Below, piece by piece: positions 34,963 to 43,726 of a stretch of DNA of 49,672 nt. The translations under genes and the position numbers were made by a program. The DNA is from an uncultured Erysipelotrichaceae bacterium (lineage in GTDB: Bacteria > Bacillota_I > Bacilli_A > Erysipelotrichales > Erysipelotrichaceae). Below the pieces are notes generated by a model that saw only the letters and a program-made list of their open reading frames with translations, made no database searches and had not been told where the DNA came from. Within the stretch, counting starts at the first letter, position 1; each line of letters begins with the position of its first letter. Where the stretch lies: NCBI GenBank assembly GCA_902775735.1, contig CACYNH010000019.1, positions 1-49,672 of the forward strand, given 5' to 3'.

Positions 34963-35819
34963 TTCGGTTCACCGTTGAAATTCAGATCAAAATCATCGTC
35001 ACTGCGTGTGCGTAAGAGACGGTGGGCTTTCATGACCGCTTTGCCATAGAGTTCCGGGAAGGATTCACTGATGGTGCGCGAAGGATCATAGCGCAGGGGA
35101 TAGGCATTGTGATCAAGGTTGATGATCTCCATGTCGCCTTTTCCCACCAGCATGATGCCGCTGATTGCCGGCGGCATTTTCAGGATCTTCTCCAACGTTT
35201 TAATAGCGGTGAAAGTTGTTTTGCGGGGATAGAGGATGCCGTTGTAGAAGGCGGTGTCTTTGACCGACTGGGCAAAGAGCTGTTCCTCAATGTCGATGTC
35301 ATAGACTTCCTTGAACATCGCGTGGTACATTTCCGCCAGCTTATCGGCGCAGCTCTGGTCGACGACGAAGTATTTGTTCACATCATAGGAGGAAATGTTT
35401 CTTCCTCTCTGGTGCAGCATCCATACATCGATATCCGCTTCCATCGTGACATGGGCGGCGCCTTCATGGACGCCGGATTCCTCATGGCGTTTTCTGGCGA
35501 CGGCGTTGATCAGGGGATGGGCGGTGGAGTCAAGAGCGTAGTGGCAGATAAAGCCCATATAATAGCTGACCAGGTCAGGATCGTCGGCGATCCAGTGGCC
35601 GAAGAATTCCATGAATTCAGGAACTTTCTCATCATGCATGAGATTGCCGTATTTATGAAGGGAACCGGGCAGGACGCTGGCTTTTGAAAAGAACAGCATA
35701 TCCGGACCCTGGGATCCGAGCCAGAACATCTGCTTGTTGCAGACGCGGAGTTTCAGGTCCTCGTCCATTGTTCTGTAAACATCCTTCGCAAATTCAACAT
35801 GTGTGGTAGCTGCAGGCAT
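34953..35819 (-). CDS. zinc-dependent phospholipase C-family protein
   Basis: 288 residues from ATG 35819 with AAGGAG upstream. The pattern of this hydrolase family is visible: ATTHVEFAKDVY at the start, LGSQGPDMLFF near residue 35, GNLMHDEKVPEF near 58, then YYMGFICHYALDSTAHPLINAV near 95 and HVTMEADIDVW near 125. The His and Asp residues would bind zinc. No signal peptide, so it is probably cytoplasmic and its substrate is unknown. It lies 19 bases after the YggS-type gene on the same strand. Confidence 0.85.
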   Translation of the reverse strand: MPAATTHVEFAKDVYRTMDEDLKLRVCNKQMFWLGSQGPDMLFFSKASVLPGSLHKYGNLMHDEKVPEFMEFFGHWIADDPDLVSYYMGFICHYALDSTAHPLINAVARKRHEESGVHEGAAHVTMEADIDVWMLHQRGRNISSYDVNKYFVVDQSCADKLAEMYHAMFKEVYDIDIEEQLFAQSVKDTAFYNGILYPRKTTFTAIKTLEKILKMPPAISGIMLVGKGDMEIINLDHNAYPLRYDPSRTISESFPELYGKAVMKAHRLLRTRSDDDFDLNFNGEPKQS

Positions 35820-35838
35820 AGTAAATCTCCTTAATGAA

Positions 35839-36486
35839 TTATTCCTCGAACAGATATGTGCCGATGCGGACCATCGTCGACCCGCATTCCACGGCAATTC
35901 TGTAATCGTCGCTCATTCCCATTGAAAGCACATGGAAGGTTTCTTCCCCGAATTCTTTCCGCAGTGAAACAAACAGATCATGCGCTTCTGTAAAGACTTC
36001 CCGGATTCTTTCCTCATCCTCTGTATGGGGTCCCATGACCATCATGCCTTCGAGTCTGATATGCTCAAGCTTCATGACTTCCTTCACAAAAGAGAAAGCT
36101 TCGTCCGCGGAAAGACCGGTTTTGTTTGTGTCTTCCTCAGCCAGATGGAATTCAGCCAGAACACTTACAGTCAATCCGGCTTTGGCGGCTTCTTTTTCAA
36201 TGACATTTGCCAGAGCAAGGCTGTCGAGGGACTGGATCCTGCTCACGATGGGAAGGATTTCTTTCACCTTGTTGCGCTGCAGATGGCCGATGAACTGCCA
36301 TTCGATATCTTTGGGCAGAGCGGCTGCTCTGCTGACAAGATCCTGGGCGCGGTTCTCGCCGAAAACACGCTCGCCGGCGTTATAGAATTCCATGATTTCC
36401 TCAAGGCTGCGCCTCTTTGTGACAGTGCATAAAACAGCTTTGTTCTGAATTGTCTGTTTTACTGTTTCGTAATGGTCTTTGATCAT
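35839..36486 (-). CDS. YggS-family PLP homeostasis protein
   Basis: 215 residues; a single-domain alanine-racemase-like barrel that binds pyridoxal phosphate and buffers its supply. The PLP lysine is in CTVTKRRS near residue 23, followed by FGENRAQDLVSRA near 60, WQFIGHLQRNKVK near 80, LEGMMVMGP near 150 and LSMGMSDDYRIAVECGSTMVRIG near the end. It is probably first in an operon with the phospholipase-like gene. Confidence 0.95.
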   Translation of the reverse strand: MIKDHYETVKQTIQNKAVLCTVTKRRSLEEIMEFYNAGERVFGENRAQDLVSRAAALPKDIEWQFIGHLQRNKVKEILPIVSRIQSLDSLALANVIEKEAAKAGLTVSVLAEFHLAEEDTNKTGLSADEAFSFVKEVMKLEHIRLEGMMVMGPHTEDEERIREVFTEAHDLFVSLRKEFGEETFHVLSMGMSDDYRIAVECGSTMVRIGTYLFEE

Positions 36487-36518
36487 GGGCTCATTATACC
36501 ACTGTCAGGCATGAACGT

Positions 36519-36547
36519 TCAAAAAAGGGAAAGCGTCATACTTTCCC
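36519..36547 (-). terminator. terminator of folT
   Basis: On the minus strand GGGAAAG pairs with CTTTCCC (36527-36547) and is followed by TTTTTTG. Confidence 0.85.
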
Positions 36548-36553
36548 ATGTGT

Positions 36554-37159
36554 CTATTGAATATTCTCTTTTTTCGCAAACAGTTTCAGCGGCAGGGGGT
36601 CCTGCGGAATGATCAGCTTCTGTCTCTGCAGTGTCGGGATAATCATGTTGAACAGAGCGATCAGGGCGATGATTTCAAACGGCAGCAGGATCGAATTCTT
36701 GATCAGGCTCTGGGTGGCGTAGTAGATGTAGCCTTTGGACATCATCATCGCCGACCACACCGAGCCGAGCAGGACATTGACGAAATAGTTGTTGATGGTT
36801 TTGGCAAGAGCCAGTTTCGCGATTGTGATCTTCCTTCTGTAGAGAAAGAGGGCGTAGATGGTGACTCCGAGCATCGCCGAGAGCGTGTAGCCGGGGAAGA
36901 AGGAATATCCCCTGGAGTTGACCATGTAGCCGACGACATCGGTAATCGCTCCTGAAACAAGGGAAGCGACAGGACCGATGATGGCGCCTTCCACCGAAGT
37001 GAAGAGGAAGGAAAGGGAAACATAGAGATTTTCGGAGACCCGGATCGAGACGAAGGAGATGACGACCTTCATGGCAATGAAAAGGCCGATGATGGCAAGA
37101 TACTTTGTGCTCTTCAGCTTGTCAGCGGAAGATTTCCAGTAGTCTTTTGTAAAAAACAT
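36554..37159 (-). CDS. folT: folate ECF transporter S component
   Basis: 201 residues with about six hydrophobic segments. It begins with a soluble MFFTKDYWKSSADKLKSTK, then LAIIGLFIAMKVVISFVSI, and contains GPVASLVSGAITDVVGYMV near residue 75, the layout of FolT-type S components. It binds folate outside and works with a shared EcfAA'T energising module not encoded here. AGGAGG lies upstream. The THF riboswitch in the leader fits the substrate assignment. Confidence 0.92.
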   Translation of the reverse strand: MFFTKDYWKSSADKLKSTKYLAIIGLFIAMKVVISFVSIRVSENLYVSLSFLFTSVEGAIIGPVASLVSGAITDVVGYMVNSRGYSFFPGYTLSAMLGVTIYALFLYRRKITIAKLALAKTINNYFVNVLLGSVWSAMMMSKGYIYYATQSLIKNSILLPFEIIALIALFNMIIPTLQRQKLIIPQDPLPLKLFAKKENIQ

Positions 37160-37212
37160 AAAAACCTCCTTTCTTCATCCATCTCTGTGAAAAAAGAAGG
37201 CTCTATTCACAT

Positions 37213-37300
37213 CAATGGGATATGCTCAGCCAACCGCAAGCAAAGCTTTTCGTCCGTGGGAATCCCGTCATCCACAGCACTTAACGCTGACTGATAATCA
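37213..37300 (-). promoter_or_regulatory. tetrahydrofolate (THF) riboswitch
   Basis: On the minus strand the conserved blocks follow in order: GCGTTAAGTG, TGTGGATGACGGGAT, ACGGACGAA, GCTTGCGGT, GCATATCCC. They match my recollection of the folT-type THF aptamer: the GGGAT loop, and the GCAT..CCC closing part that pairs with it. The element sits about 55 bases before the folT ribosome site; TGTGAA..TTCACA and a CT-rich stretch between them may form the expression platform. Reduced folates would lower FolT expression. Confidence 0.87.
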
Positions 37301-37339
37301 TAAGATAACATATGCTTGGTTCAAGTCAAGGATTTTGCG

Positions 37340-37348
37340 TGATACAAT
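37340..37348 (+). promoter_or_regulatory. extended -10 promoter of the U32 pair
   Basis: TGATACAAT is an extended -10 element with the ATG eight bases downstream and no Shine-Dalgarno sequence. It overlaps the -35 region of the divergent folT promoter (TTGACT on the minus strand, 37324-37329). Confidence 0.5.
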
Positions 37349-37356
37349 ACTGCCGT

Positions 37357-38235
37357 ATGGCAATTCTGGCAGTCACATGTGAAAATCTTAAATCAGCAGA
37401 GGCCTTTCATGCATGCGGAGCTGACGAGGCGGTCTTCGCTTTAAAGGACGCGTGCTTTTCGCCGCTGGCGGCTTTTTCCTGTGAAGAAATCAGGGAATTC
37501 ATTCCAAAAGTCCACTCATCCGGAATGAGGGTTTCCGTTTTGATGAACGCGCTTTTCCATGAAGAAGCCATTCAGAACGCCGCAGAAATGATGAAGGAAC
37601 TGGTGCATTCAGGAGCCGACGGCATCATTTTCGCCGATACCGGCCTGATGTTGACCGCGCTTAAAGAAGGCTTCAGCGACAGGATGATCTATCAGCCTGA
37701 AACAATGATGACAAGCTCGTATGACGCTTCTGTCTGGAGCAGCACCGGCGTGCAGGCGCTCATGATTTCAACGCTTCTTACCGAAGAGGAAATCCTGAAG
37801 ATCGCCGCTTCGAATGAAAACACCGGCATGAACATCCATGGCTGGCAGTTAATGAGCGTTTCAGCAAGACCTCTTCTTTCCGCCTATGGCGCCATGACCT
37901 CTCTTGGCTCTTTCAGAAATAAAAAAGGACTGACCCTGGTGGAGGCCAAACGGAATGAACATATGCCTGTTTATGAAAATGAGCAGGTCACGATGGTCTT
38001 CTCCGACTATGTTCTTGAATCCTTTGAAGAAATCCTGCGCTTTGAGAAAGCGGGCATGAAAAGATTCAGTGTGGACTCATGGAACCTGGATCTGAGCTCT
38101 GTCGAAGATGCTTTGAAGATTTACCGGGCATTGCTGGATGAAAAACAGCCATCAATGAGTATTGAAGAATACCGTGCAGAATACAGTGCACTGCCTTTGG
38201 ACAAAGGCTATTACGAAAACAAAACAGTCAGGTGA
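37357..38235 (+). CDS. U32 family protein, TrhP1-like (tRNA U34 hydroxylation)
   Basis: 292 residues starting MAILAVTCENLKSAEAF. The barrel start (ADEAVFAL), VHSSGMRVSVLMNALFHEE near residue 65, HSGADGIIFADTGL near 90 and YQPETMMTSSYD near 120 follow the short U32 proteins. Together with the longer U32 protein encoded next it matches the Bacillus pair YrrN/YrrO (TrhP1/TrhP2) that makes 5-hydroxyuridine at tRNA position 34. It lacks the cysteine cluster of the longer partner. Start chosen from the extended -10; upstream in-frame codons fall in or before it. Confidence 0.82.
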   Translation: MAILAVTCENLKSAEAFHACGADEAVFALKDACFSPLAAFSCEEIREFIPKVHSSGMRVSVLMNALFHEEAIQNAAEMMKELVHSGADGIIFADTGLMLTALKEGFSDRMIYQPETMMTSSYDASVWSSTGVQALMISTLLTEEEILKIAASNENTGMNIHGWQLMSVSARPLLSAYGAMTSLGSFRNKKGLTLVEAKRNEHMPVYENEQVTMVFSDYVLESFEEILRFEKAGMKRFSVDSWNLDLSSVEDALKIYRALLDEKQPSMSIEEYRAEYSALPLDKGYYENKTVR

Positions 38236-38240
38236 AAGCG

Positions 38241-39449
38241 ATGAAGAAAACGGAACTGCTGGCTCCGGCAGGCGATCTTGCCAGGGCGAAAACCGCGATC
38301 CGCTACGGGGCTGACGCTGTCTATATCGGCGGTCAGCTGTTTTCACTGCGCTCAAGAGCCTCCAACTTCACGATGGAGGATATCAGGGAAGCCTGCGCGT
38401 TTGCGGAAGAATACGGCCGCGCCATCCATGTGACGGTCAATATGATTCCCCATGATGAGGATTTTGAAGGGCTTGAAGAGTATCTGAAAAAACTTGAGGA
38501 ATTTGGCGTCAAAGCGATCATCGCCGCTTCCCCGGCAGTCATGAAACTCGCCCGCAGGTGCGCGCCGTCGCTTGAAATCCACTGCAGCACGCAGATGTCG
38601 GTCACCAACAGCTGTGCCGCGAAGTTCATGCATGAAATGTTTGATGTTGACCGGGTGGTGCTGGCAAGAGAGTGCACGATGGGAGAAGTAAAGAGGATCA
38701 CGAAGGAATCTCCCGTTGAAACCGAAGCGTTTATCCATGGCGGCATGTGCGTCAACTATTCAGGCAGATGCACGCTTTCCAACCGGATGACGCTGCGCGA
38801 CGCCAACCGGGGCGGCTGCGCCCAGAGCTGCCGCTGGCAGTATCACTTATATGAAAACGGAAAAGAGCTCAGCTCCGATCTGCTTTTCACTGCCGGATCC
38901 AAAGACCTGCTTGCCGCAAAGCATATCTATGACCTGATGGACGCCGGCGTCGCCTCGCTCAAGATTGAGGGGCGCATGAAGACGGAATACTATATCGCTT
39001 CCGTGGTCAGCGCCTACCGCCATCTCATTGATGAAATCATGGAAACAGACAGGCCTCTGTCTGAAGAAAGACTGGCGTGGCATACAAAACAGATCATGCG
39101 CGGGGAAAACCGCGAGACATGGGCCGGCTTCTATGAAGAAAAACCGGCGGAGAATTCACTGATTTACCATCCCAACTCCGACGCAAATGTGAATCATGAT
39201 TTCCTGGCGACGGTTGCGGAATATGACAAAGACAGCGGAACAGCTTTAATTGAAACAAGAAACCCGATCGACGCCGGCGATGAAATTGAAGTGCTCAGCG
39301 GCACCATGAACGCGAGAACCTTCAGACTGGAATGGATGAAGAATGAGGACGGGGAATTCATGGAACACTCAAGAAGGCCGATGGCTTTATTGAGGATTCC
39401 GGTTCCTTTTGAAGTCAGGAAAGAAGACCTGCTGCGGAGGGCAAGATGA
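38241..39449 (+). CDS. U32 family protein, TrhP2-like (tRNA U34 hydroxylation)
   Basis: 402 residues. TELLAPAGDLARAKTAIRYGADAVYIGG at the start is the U32 signature (peptidase family U32). EAFIHGGMCVNYSGRCTLSN and RGGCAQSCRW near residues 155-195 supply the four cysteines for an iron-sulfur cluster, and SLKIEGRMKTEYYIA follows near 235. These enzymes use prephenate-dependent or O2-dependent routes to hydroxylate tRNA uridine. ATG 38241 is chosen on AGGTGA rather than GTG 38232, which overlaps the previous stop. Confidence 0.88.
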   Translation: MKKTELLAPAGDLARAKTAIRYGADAVYIGGQLFSLRSRASNFTMEDIREACAFAEEYGRAIHVTVNMIPHDEDFEGLEEYLKKLEEFGVKAIIAASPAVMKLARRCAPSLEIHCSTQMSVTNSCAAKFMHEMFDVDRVVLARECTMGEVKRITKESPVETEAFIHGGMCVNYSGRCTLSNRMTLRDANRGGCAQSCRWQYHLYENGKELSSDLLFTAGSKDLLAAKHIYDLMDAGVASLKIEGRMKTEYYIASVVSAYRHLIDEIMETDRPLSEERLAWHTKQIMRGENRETWAGFYEEKPAENSLIYHPNSDANVNHDFLATVAEYDKDSGTALIETRNPIDAGDEIEVLSGTMNARTFRLEWMKNEDGEFMEHSRRPMALLRIPVPFEVRKEDLLRRAR

Positions 39450-40171
39450 TTCTGGAAGGCAATGTGTCGGTCAAGGCGGCGATCCTTGGCGCAAGAAGAA
39501 AAGTCACAACAGTTATCGTTGATCAGACAAAACATGACAAGGATACCTCGTTCATTCTTCACAGGGCGGCAGAAAGAGGCATTGAAATCGTCCGGACTGA
39601 CCGGGAGGAAATTGACAATCTGACCATCGGAAAGACCCATGGGGGTCTCATCGCCATGGCGGAAGGCAGACAATACCAGACCATGGATGACCTGTTAAAA
39701 AAAGAGAATCCGTTCTTCGCCCTGGTGGAAGGGGTGGAGGATCCGTTCAATCTCGGCTATGTCATCCGCTCACTGTATTCAGCCGGATGCGACGGTCTTT
39801 TACTTGATCAGCGCGACTGGCAGAGGGTGGAATCAGTCATCCTCAAATCCAGCGCCGGCGCTTTCGAATATCTCGATATCGTCATGTGCGAAAATCCTGC
39901 CGCTGATATAAAGCGCATGAAGAATGCAGGCATCAAAACCTACGCAGCCATGCGCAAGGACGCGATCTCCTATTTTGACGCCGATCTTACAAGACCTCTC
40001 TTCATCGCCGTGGGCGGGGAAATGCGGGGCCTTTCATCAAAGGTCAGAGCGGAAATTGAGCAGAATATCTACATTCCCTACGCCAACGATTTCCGCAATG
40101 CCCTCAACGCTTCAGGCGCCTGTTCGGCGCTGGCGTTTGAGGTCATGCGTCAGAACCTCAATAAACAATGA
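39446..40171 (+). CDS. TrmH-family (SPOUT) RNA 2'-O-methyltransferase
   Basis: 241 residues. An N-terminal L30e-like part (residues 1-85) is followed by the SPOUT knot: VEGVEDPFNLGYVIRSLYSAG near residue 95, GGEMRGLS near 190 and the C-terminal IPYANDFRNALNASGACSALAFE in place of the usual SLNVSVAAGI. It methylates ribose in rRNA or tRNA; the target is not known. Its ATG overlaps the U32 gene stop by four bases, so it is linked to the tRNA hydroxylation genes. Confidence 0.87.
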   Translation: MILEGNVSVKAAILGARRKVTTVIVDQTKHDKDTSFILHRAAERGIEIVRTDREEIDNLTIGKTHGGLIAMAEGRQYQTMDDLLKKENPFFALVEGVEDPFNLGYVIRSLYSAGCDGLLLDQRDWQRVESVILKSSAGAFEYLDIVMCENPAADIKRMKNAGIKTYAAMRKDAISYFDADLTRPLFIAVGGEMRGLSSKVRAEIEQNIYIPYANDFRNALNASGACSALAFEVMRQNLNKQ

Positions 40172-40172
40172 A

Positions 40173-40203
40173 GACGGTTCCGGACTGCGGAACCGCCTTT
40201 TTA
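40173..40203 (+). terminator. terminator after the U32/TrmH operon
   Basis: CGGTTCCG-GACTG-CGGAACCG followed by CCTTTTT. Confidence 0.85.
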
Positions 40204-40229
40204 CTTTGATGGGTTTTCTGCTTTGGAGC

Positions 40230-42044
40230 TCAGTCAGCTTTTTCCAGTTTAATGGTGTTAAAGAAGAAGAGGAACTTTGCCGGCACCGTCCGGTATTTTG
40301 CGCTCAATGGCTCACAGCTGACCAGACCGGTCGGAATCACTTCGACGCTGATCTCCATGTTTTCCGTGAATCTGAAACTGCTGTATTTCGCGCTTTTCAG
40401 TTTCGCTGTAAAGCTGTGAATGTCATCCGGATCTTTGCGTTTGATATTCTCAACCGTCCAGTCGGAGAATGTCCATTGGTCTGTGCCGTCAGCCGCCACA
40501 GCCTTGATGGTGCAGTCATAGCTGAGCAGATCCGCCGGTACGGAAAGTTTCTTTTTATCCAGAATGATTTCATTTCCTGAGATTTCTTCAGCCGGCTCAT
40601 TGCGGTATTCCTGCTCGATCACACGGTTCAGGAAAACAGGATCATTATCCGGATACAGCGCAGCTTCCGCTTCTCTTCTTCCTTCTTCATCGGAAGATTC
40701 TCTTTCCATGAAAGCCTTCAGAAGATCGGCGGATAAAAGAAGCTGAAGTGAAGCCGGAGGAAGCGATGTCTTTCTGTCTTCCTTAAGAGTCGTGTTCAGG
40801 TCTCTGATCTTCTTCTTTTTTTCTGAAGAAGCTCCTTGGGGAACTTTTTCCTGAATGAGGTCCGCCAGCCAGGAATGATTGCCCGACTGCTGCTCAGAAC
40901 TCAGGTACTTCACGATCGACCTTGAGACGGTATATGCATGACTGCGGCAGCGCGCCTTCAGCCATGAGTTATCGGACGACCGGCTGATTTCCATATAAGC
41001 CATGGAAGCGAAATATCTCAGGGCCCAGTCATTTCCGTCTGTGTTTCTGATCAGATTCTCCACGCATGAGGAGATCCTTTCGACTCTTGTGTCTACAAGA
41101 CGGACTGTTTCACGCAGGGATATAACGGCAGCCGGCAGGAGGCGGGCATAATTACTGTCTATGGTATATGAAGGCTTCTGTGTTTCCTCATACGCCTGAA
41201 TGGAAGATAAGCATTTTGCGCAATCGCCGTTTTCAAAATAACTCTGCGCAGCTGTCAGCCATAAGCCGGCATATCCTGAATAAGTTTCCTGGTTTTCCTC
41301 AAGGAAATGAATCCTTCCCAAAAGATCACCGCTGTTTTTCCATTCAGCATATTTCTGTACCGCTTCCGCAGTGAACAGATACTCTTCAGGCAGTTCTTTT
41401 TTCTTCACAAAGTCATTCAGACAGGACAGCGCTTCTGCGTTGATTCCATCCAGTATCTGGATTTCTTCTTCCTGAAATGTCTGGTTCAGCTGCAGGAAAT
41501 AAGGATCAGCCGGATTCTGAAAAGCCATATAGGTTTCAGGCGATTCAAAGACCGGCGCGATCACCGCCTGAGCGACGTCTTTGAGATCATAGGAGTGGGC
41601 ATGGCTCAATAGTGCCAGCGGTTCATCAACCACCCCTTTCAGCAGCACCGCCTGATTATACTGAAACAGGTGATGAAGTTTCTTACGTTCCGAATCAGTC
41701 AGTCTGAGCGGTTCCATGGAGTCCAGCCAGCCATCCAGTTTTTCTGATACGGCGGCGTCCATGGAGGAAGGATCGACATTGTTTCTGAATGTGTCACAGA
41801 CCTGATCAAGAACCAGTCTGCCGTTTGCGGAAGCTTTGGCGTCACTGAGCGCAAAGACAAGTTCAGTGAGAAGGGCGGCTGTTTCAGCGTCCGGATCCAC
41901 TGAGGTTTGTGACTGCTCAAGACCGAGTTCTTCCGCCAGTGTGTCCTGTCCATTCACAGGAAGTTCTTCTTCCGCATGAACGGGACTGAGGAAAGCGGAA
42001 AAGCTGACAGTCAGTGCCAGGATCAATGAAAATATCTTTCTCAT
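40230..42044 (-). CDS. secreted protein of unknown function
   Basis: 604 residues. A clear Sec signal peptide (MRKIFSLILALTVSFSAFLS, cleavage likely after VHA) starts the protein. The rest is helical and charged, with no cysteine pattern or known domain I can name; the last ~80 residues look beta-rich (ADLLSYDCTIKAVAADG, MEISVEVIPTGLVS). It starts at ATG 42044 inside the stop of the flavodoxin gene (ATGA), so the two are co-translated. It may be an extracellular or cell-wall protein. Confidence 0.8.
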   Translation of the reverse strand: MRKIFSLILALTVSFSAFLSPVHAEEELPVNGQDTLAEELGLEQSQTSVDPDAETAALLTELVFALSDAKASANGRLVLDQVCDTFRNNVDPSSMDAAVSEKLDGWLDSMEPLRLTDSERKKLHHLFQYNQAVLLKGVVDEPLALLSHAHSYDLKDVAQAVIAPVFESPETYMAFQNPADPYFLQLNQTFQEEEIQILDGINAEALSCLNDFVKKKELPEEYLFTAEAVQKYAEWKNSGDLLGRIHFLEENQETYSGYAGLWLTAAQSYFENGDCAKCLSSIQAYEETQKPSYTIDSNYARLLPAAVISLRETVRLVDTRVERISSCVENLIRNTDGNDWALRYFASMAYMEISRSSDNSWLKARCRSHAYTVSRSIVKYLSSEQQSGNHSWLADLIQEKVPQGASSEKKKKIRDLNTTLKEDRKTSLPPASLQLLLSADLLKAFMERESSDEEGRREAEAALYPDNDPVFLNRVIEQEYRNEPAEEISGNEIILDKKKLSVPADLLSYDCTIKAVAADGTDQWTFSDWTVENIKRKDPDDIHSFTAKLKSAKYSSFRFTENMEISVEVIPTGLVSCEPLSAKYRTVPAKFLFFFNTIKLEKAD

Positions 42045-42529
42045 TCCTGAATGCCCATGGTCAGAAGCCATGTCTGCAGTTTGAATTTCCCGATCGGACC
42101 GTTTAAAAGAAGGCCTTCGGTGACTTTTGCGGCTGAAGGCATTAATGCCCGGATGTCTTCGGCGCTTGTGCCCATGCCGCCGCCCATTGAAGTCGCAAAC
42201 GGGATGACGGTCTTGCCCGCAAAGTCATTGTTTTCGATGAAGGAAGCGATCACGCAGGGAATGGTGTCATACCAGACCGGAAAGCCAAGGAAAATCATGT
42301 CATAGGCGGAAAGATCGGTTTTTTCTTCCGCCAGGGCCGGACGAAGGGAAGGATTCTTTCCTTCCTGAGCGGATCTTGAATCCGGATTGTTCCAGTCAAG
42401 ATCGGCTTCGCTGTAGGGGACCGCGGGTTTGATTTCATACAGATCCGCATTCAGGATTTCCGCCAGTTCGCGGGCGGTGAAGCGGGTTTCTCTTCCTGCC
42501 GAGAAATAGGCAACAAGTTTTCTGCTCAT
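42041..42529 (-). CDS. flavodoxin-like protein
   Basis: 162 residues. KLVAYFSAGRETRFTARELAE at the start is the FMN phosphate loop of the NADPH-oxidoreductase-like flavodoxin group, followed by YDMIFLGFPVWYDTIP near residue 78 and FATSMGGGMGTS near 115. It binds FMN and acts as an electron carrier or quinone-type reductase. ATG 42529 is chosen because GGAGG lies upstream; ATG 42550 lies before that ribosome site. The flanking secreted protein gene is coupled to it. Confidence 0.88.
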   Translation of the reverse strand: MSRKLVAYFSAGRETRFTARELAEILNADLYEIKPAVPYSEADLDWNNPDSRSAQEGKNPSLRPALAEEKTDLSAYDMIFLGFPVWYDTIPCVIASFIENNDFAGKTVIPFATSMGGGMGTSAEDIRALMPSAAKVTEGLLLNGPIGKFKLQTWLLTMGIQE

Positions 42530-42624
42530 AGTAAAGTGAACCTCCGTCACTCATCATTATGACAGATTCACAAGCGCATGTTCGTGTATAATTTTGGGGA
42601 ACAGAAAACAAACGGAGGTACCCG

Positions 42625-42993
42625 ATGATCTGTCTGAAATGCCGCAGTGAAATTGAAGATCTCAGCATGTACTGCCCCAATTGCGGAGCCCCGCAGTTTA
42701 CCCCGAAGATCGACGAGGAAATCACGCTCGAGCTCACCGATCCGATGAAGTCAAAGGTGATTATAGAAAAAGTTGAAAACATGACCCTGGCGCTCTCCCA
42801 CCTGAAGGAGACAACCGGTCTTTCCATTATGGAATTAAGAAATCTTCTCAAAGAACTGCCTGCTGTCCTTGTGGATCACCTCAGCAGGGAAGACGCTCTT
42901 GAAAAGGCGAAGCAGCTCAGGGAAGCGGGTCTTGAGGTATACGCCGACACCGGTGAAGCCTCCGTTAATGAAGAAAGAACAGAAAATGAATAA
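42625..42993 (+). CDS. zinc-ribbon protein with an L7/L12 C-terminal-like domain
   Basis: 122 residues. A zinc ribbon (MICLKCRSEIEDL, then MYCPNCGAPQ) occupies residues 1-25. Residues 55-105 (LKETTGLSIMELRNLLKELP, then REDALEKAKQLREAGLEVYAD) run like the C-terminal domain of ribosomal protein L7/L12 (GLGLKEAK...V..AP...K.....EEAE..K..LE.AGA.V). That domain recruits translation GTPases, so a ribosome-linked role can be proposed. Eight bases overlap the next gene, an RNA methyltransferase. GGAGG lies upstream. Confidence 0.75.
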   Translation: MICLKCRSEIEDLSMYCPNCGAPQFTPKIDEEITLELTDPMKSKVIIEKVENMTLALSHLKETTGLSIMELRNLLKELPAVLVDHLSREDALEKAKQLREAGLEVYADTGEASVNEERTENE

Positions 42994-43726
42994 GATTGAA
43001 AGCATCACATCCCTGCAGAACGCCAGGGTGAAAAAATGGACGTCCCTGCATACAAAAAAAGGCCGCGATGAAACCGGCCTGTTTCTCGTGGAAGGGGAGC
43101 ACCTGATTTCCGAAGCCCTGAAGGCTGGGATCCTGGAAACACTGATCATTGACGAAGAAAATCCCTTCGACTTTGACAATGTCATTCAGGTGACCCCGGA
43201 AATCATGAAGAAGGTTTCCCAGAACGTGTCGGCCGTGCACCTGATCGGCGTGTGCCAAAGAAAAGAGCCCACGGTCAGTGATATGTCCCGTGTCATTCTT
43301 CTCGACGGGGTCCAGGATCCCGGCAACGTCGGCACAATGATCCGCACCGCTGTCTCCTTCGGCTTTGACACCGTTTACTGCTCGCCCGACACATGCGATC
43401 TCTACAATGACAAGGCCATCCGCTCCACCCAGGGCGCTTTGTTCCACATCCCGGTGATCCGCGGAAATCTTGCCGACCTGATTGCCCAATTGCGCAATGA
43501 CGGTTTCAGGATCATCGCGACAACCCTGGAACATTCCAAAACCATGTCAGAGATCGAAAACAAAGGAAAACTCGCTTTTGTCTTCGGCAACGAGGGCTCC
43601 GGCGTGAGCAAAGCCATCCAGCAGGACGCCGATGAGCGCTTACGAATCGAAATGGAAGGGTTTGAATCCCTCAATGTGGCGGTGGCGGCAGGCATTGTCA
43701 TGTATCACTATCAGAGGAATTTATGA
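42986..43726 (+). CDS. TrmH-family (SPOUT) RNA 2'-O-methyltransferase
   Basis: 246 residues from ATG 42986, inside the previous gene. KIESITSLQNARVKKWTSL at the start and FLVEGEHLISEAL near residue 32 are the RNA-binding L30e-like region. ILLDGVQDPGNVGTMIRTA near 110, FVFGNEGSGVS near 195 and SLNVAVAAGIVMYHY at the end are the three SPOUT motifs, all intact. It methylates 23S rRNA or tRNA ribose. It overlaps the HAD gene by ATGA. Confidence 0.93.
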   Translation: MNKIESITSLQNARVKKWTSLHTKKGRDETGLFLVEGEHLISEALKAGILETLIIDEENPFDFDNVIQVTPEIMKKVSQNVSAVHLIGVCQRKEPTVSDMSRVILLDGVQDPGNVGTMIRTAVSFGFDTVYCSPDTCDLYNDKAIRSTQGALFHIPVIRGNLADLIAQLRNDGFRIIATTLEHSKTMSEIENKGKLAFVFGNEGSGVSKAIQQDADERLRIEMEGFESLNVAVAAGIVMYHYQRNL

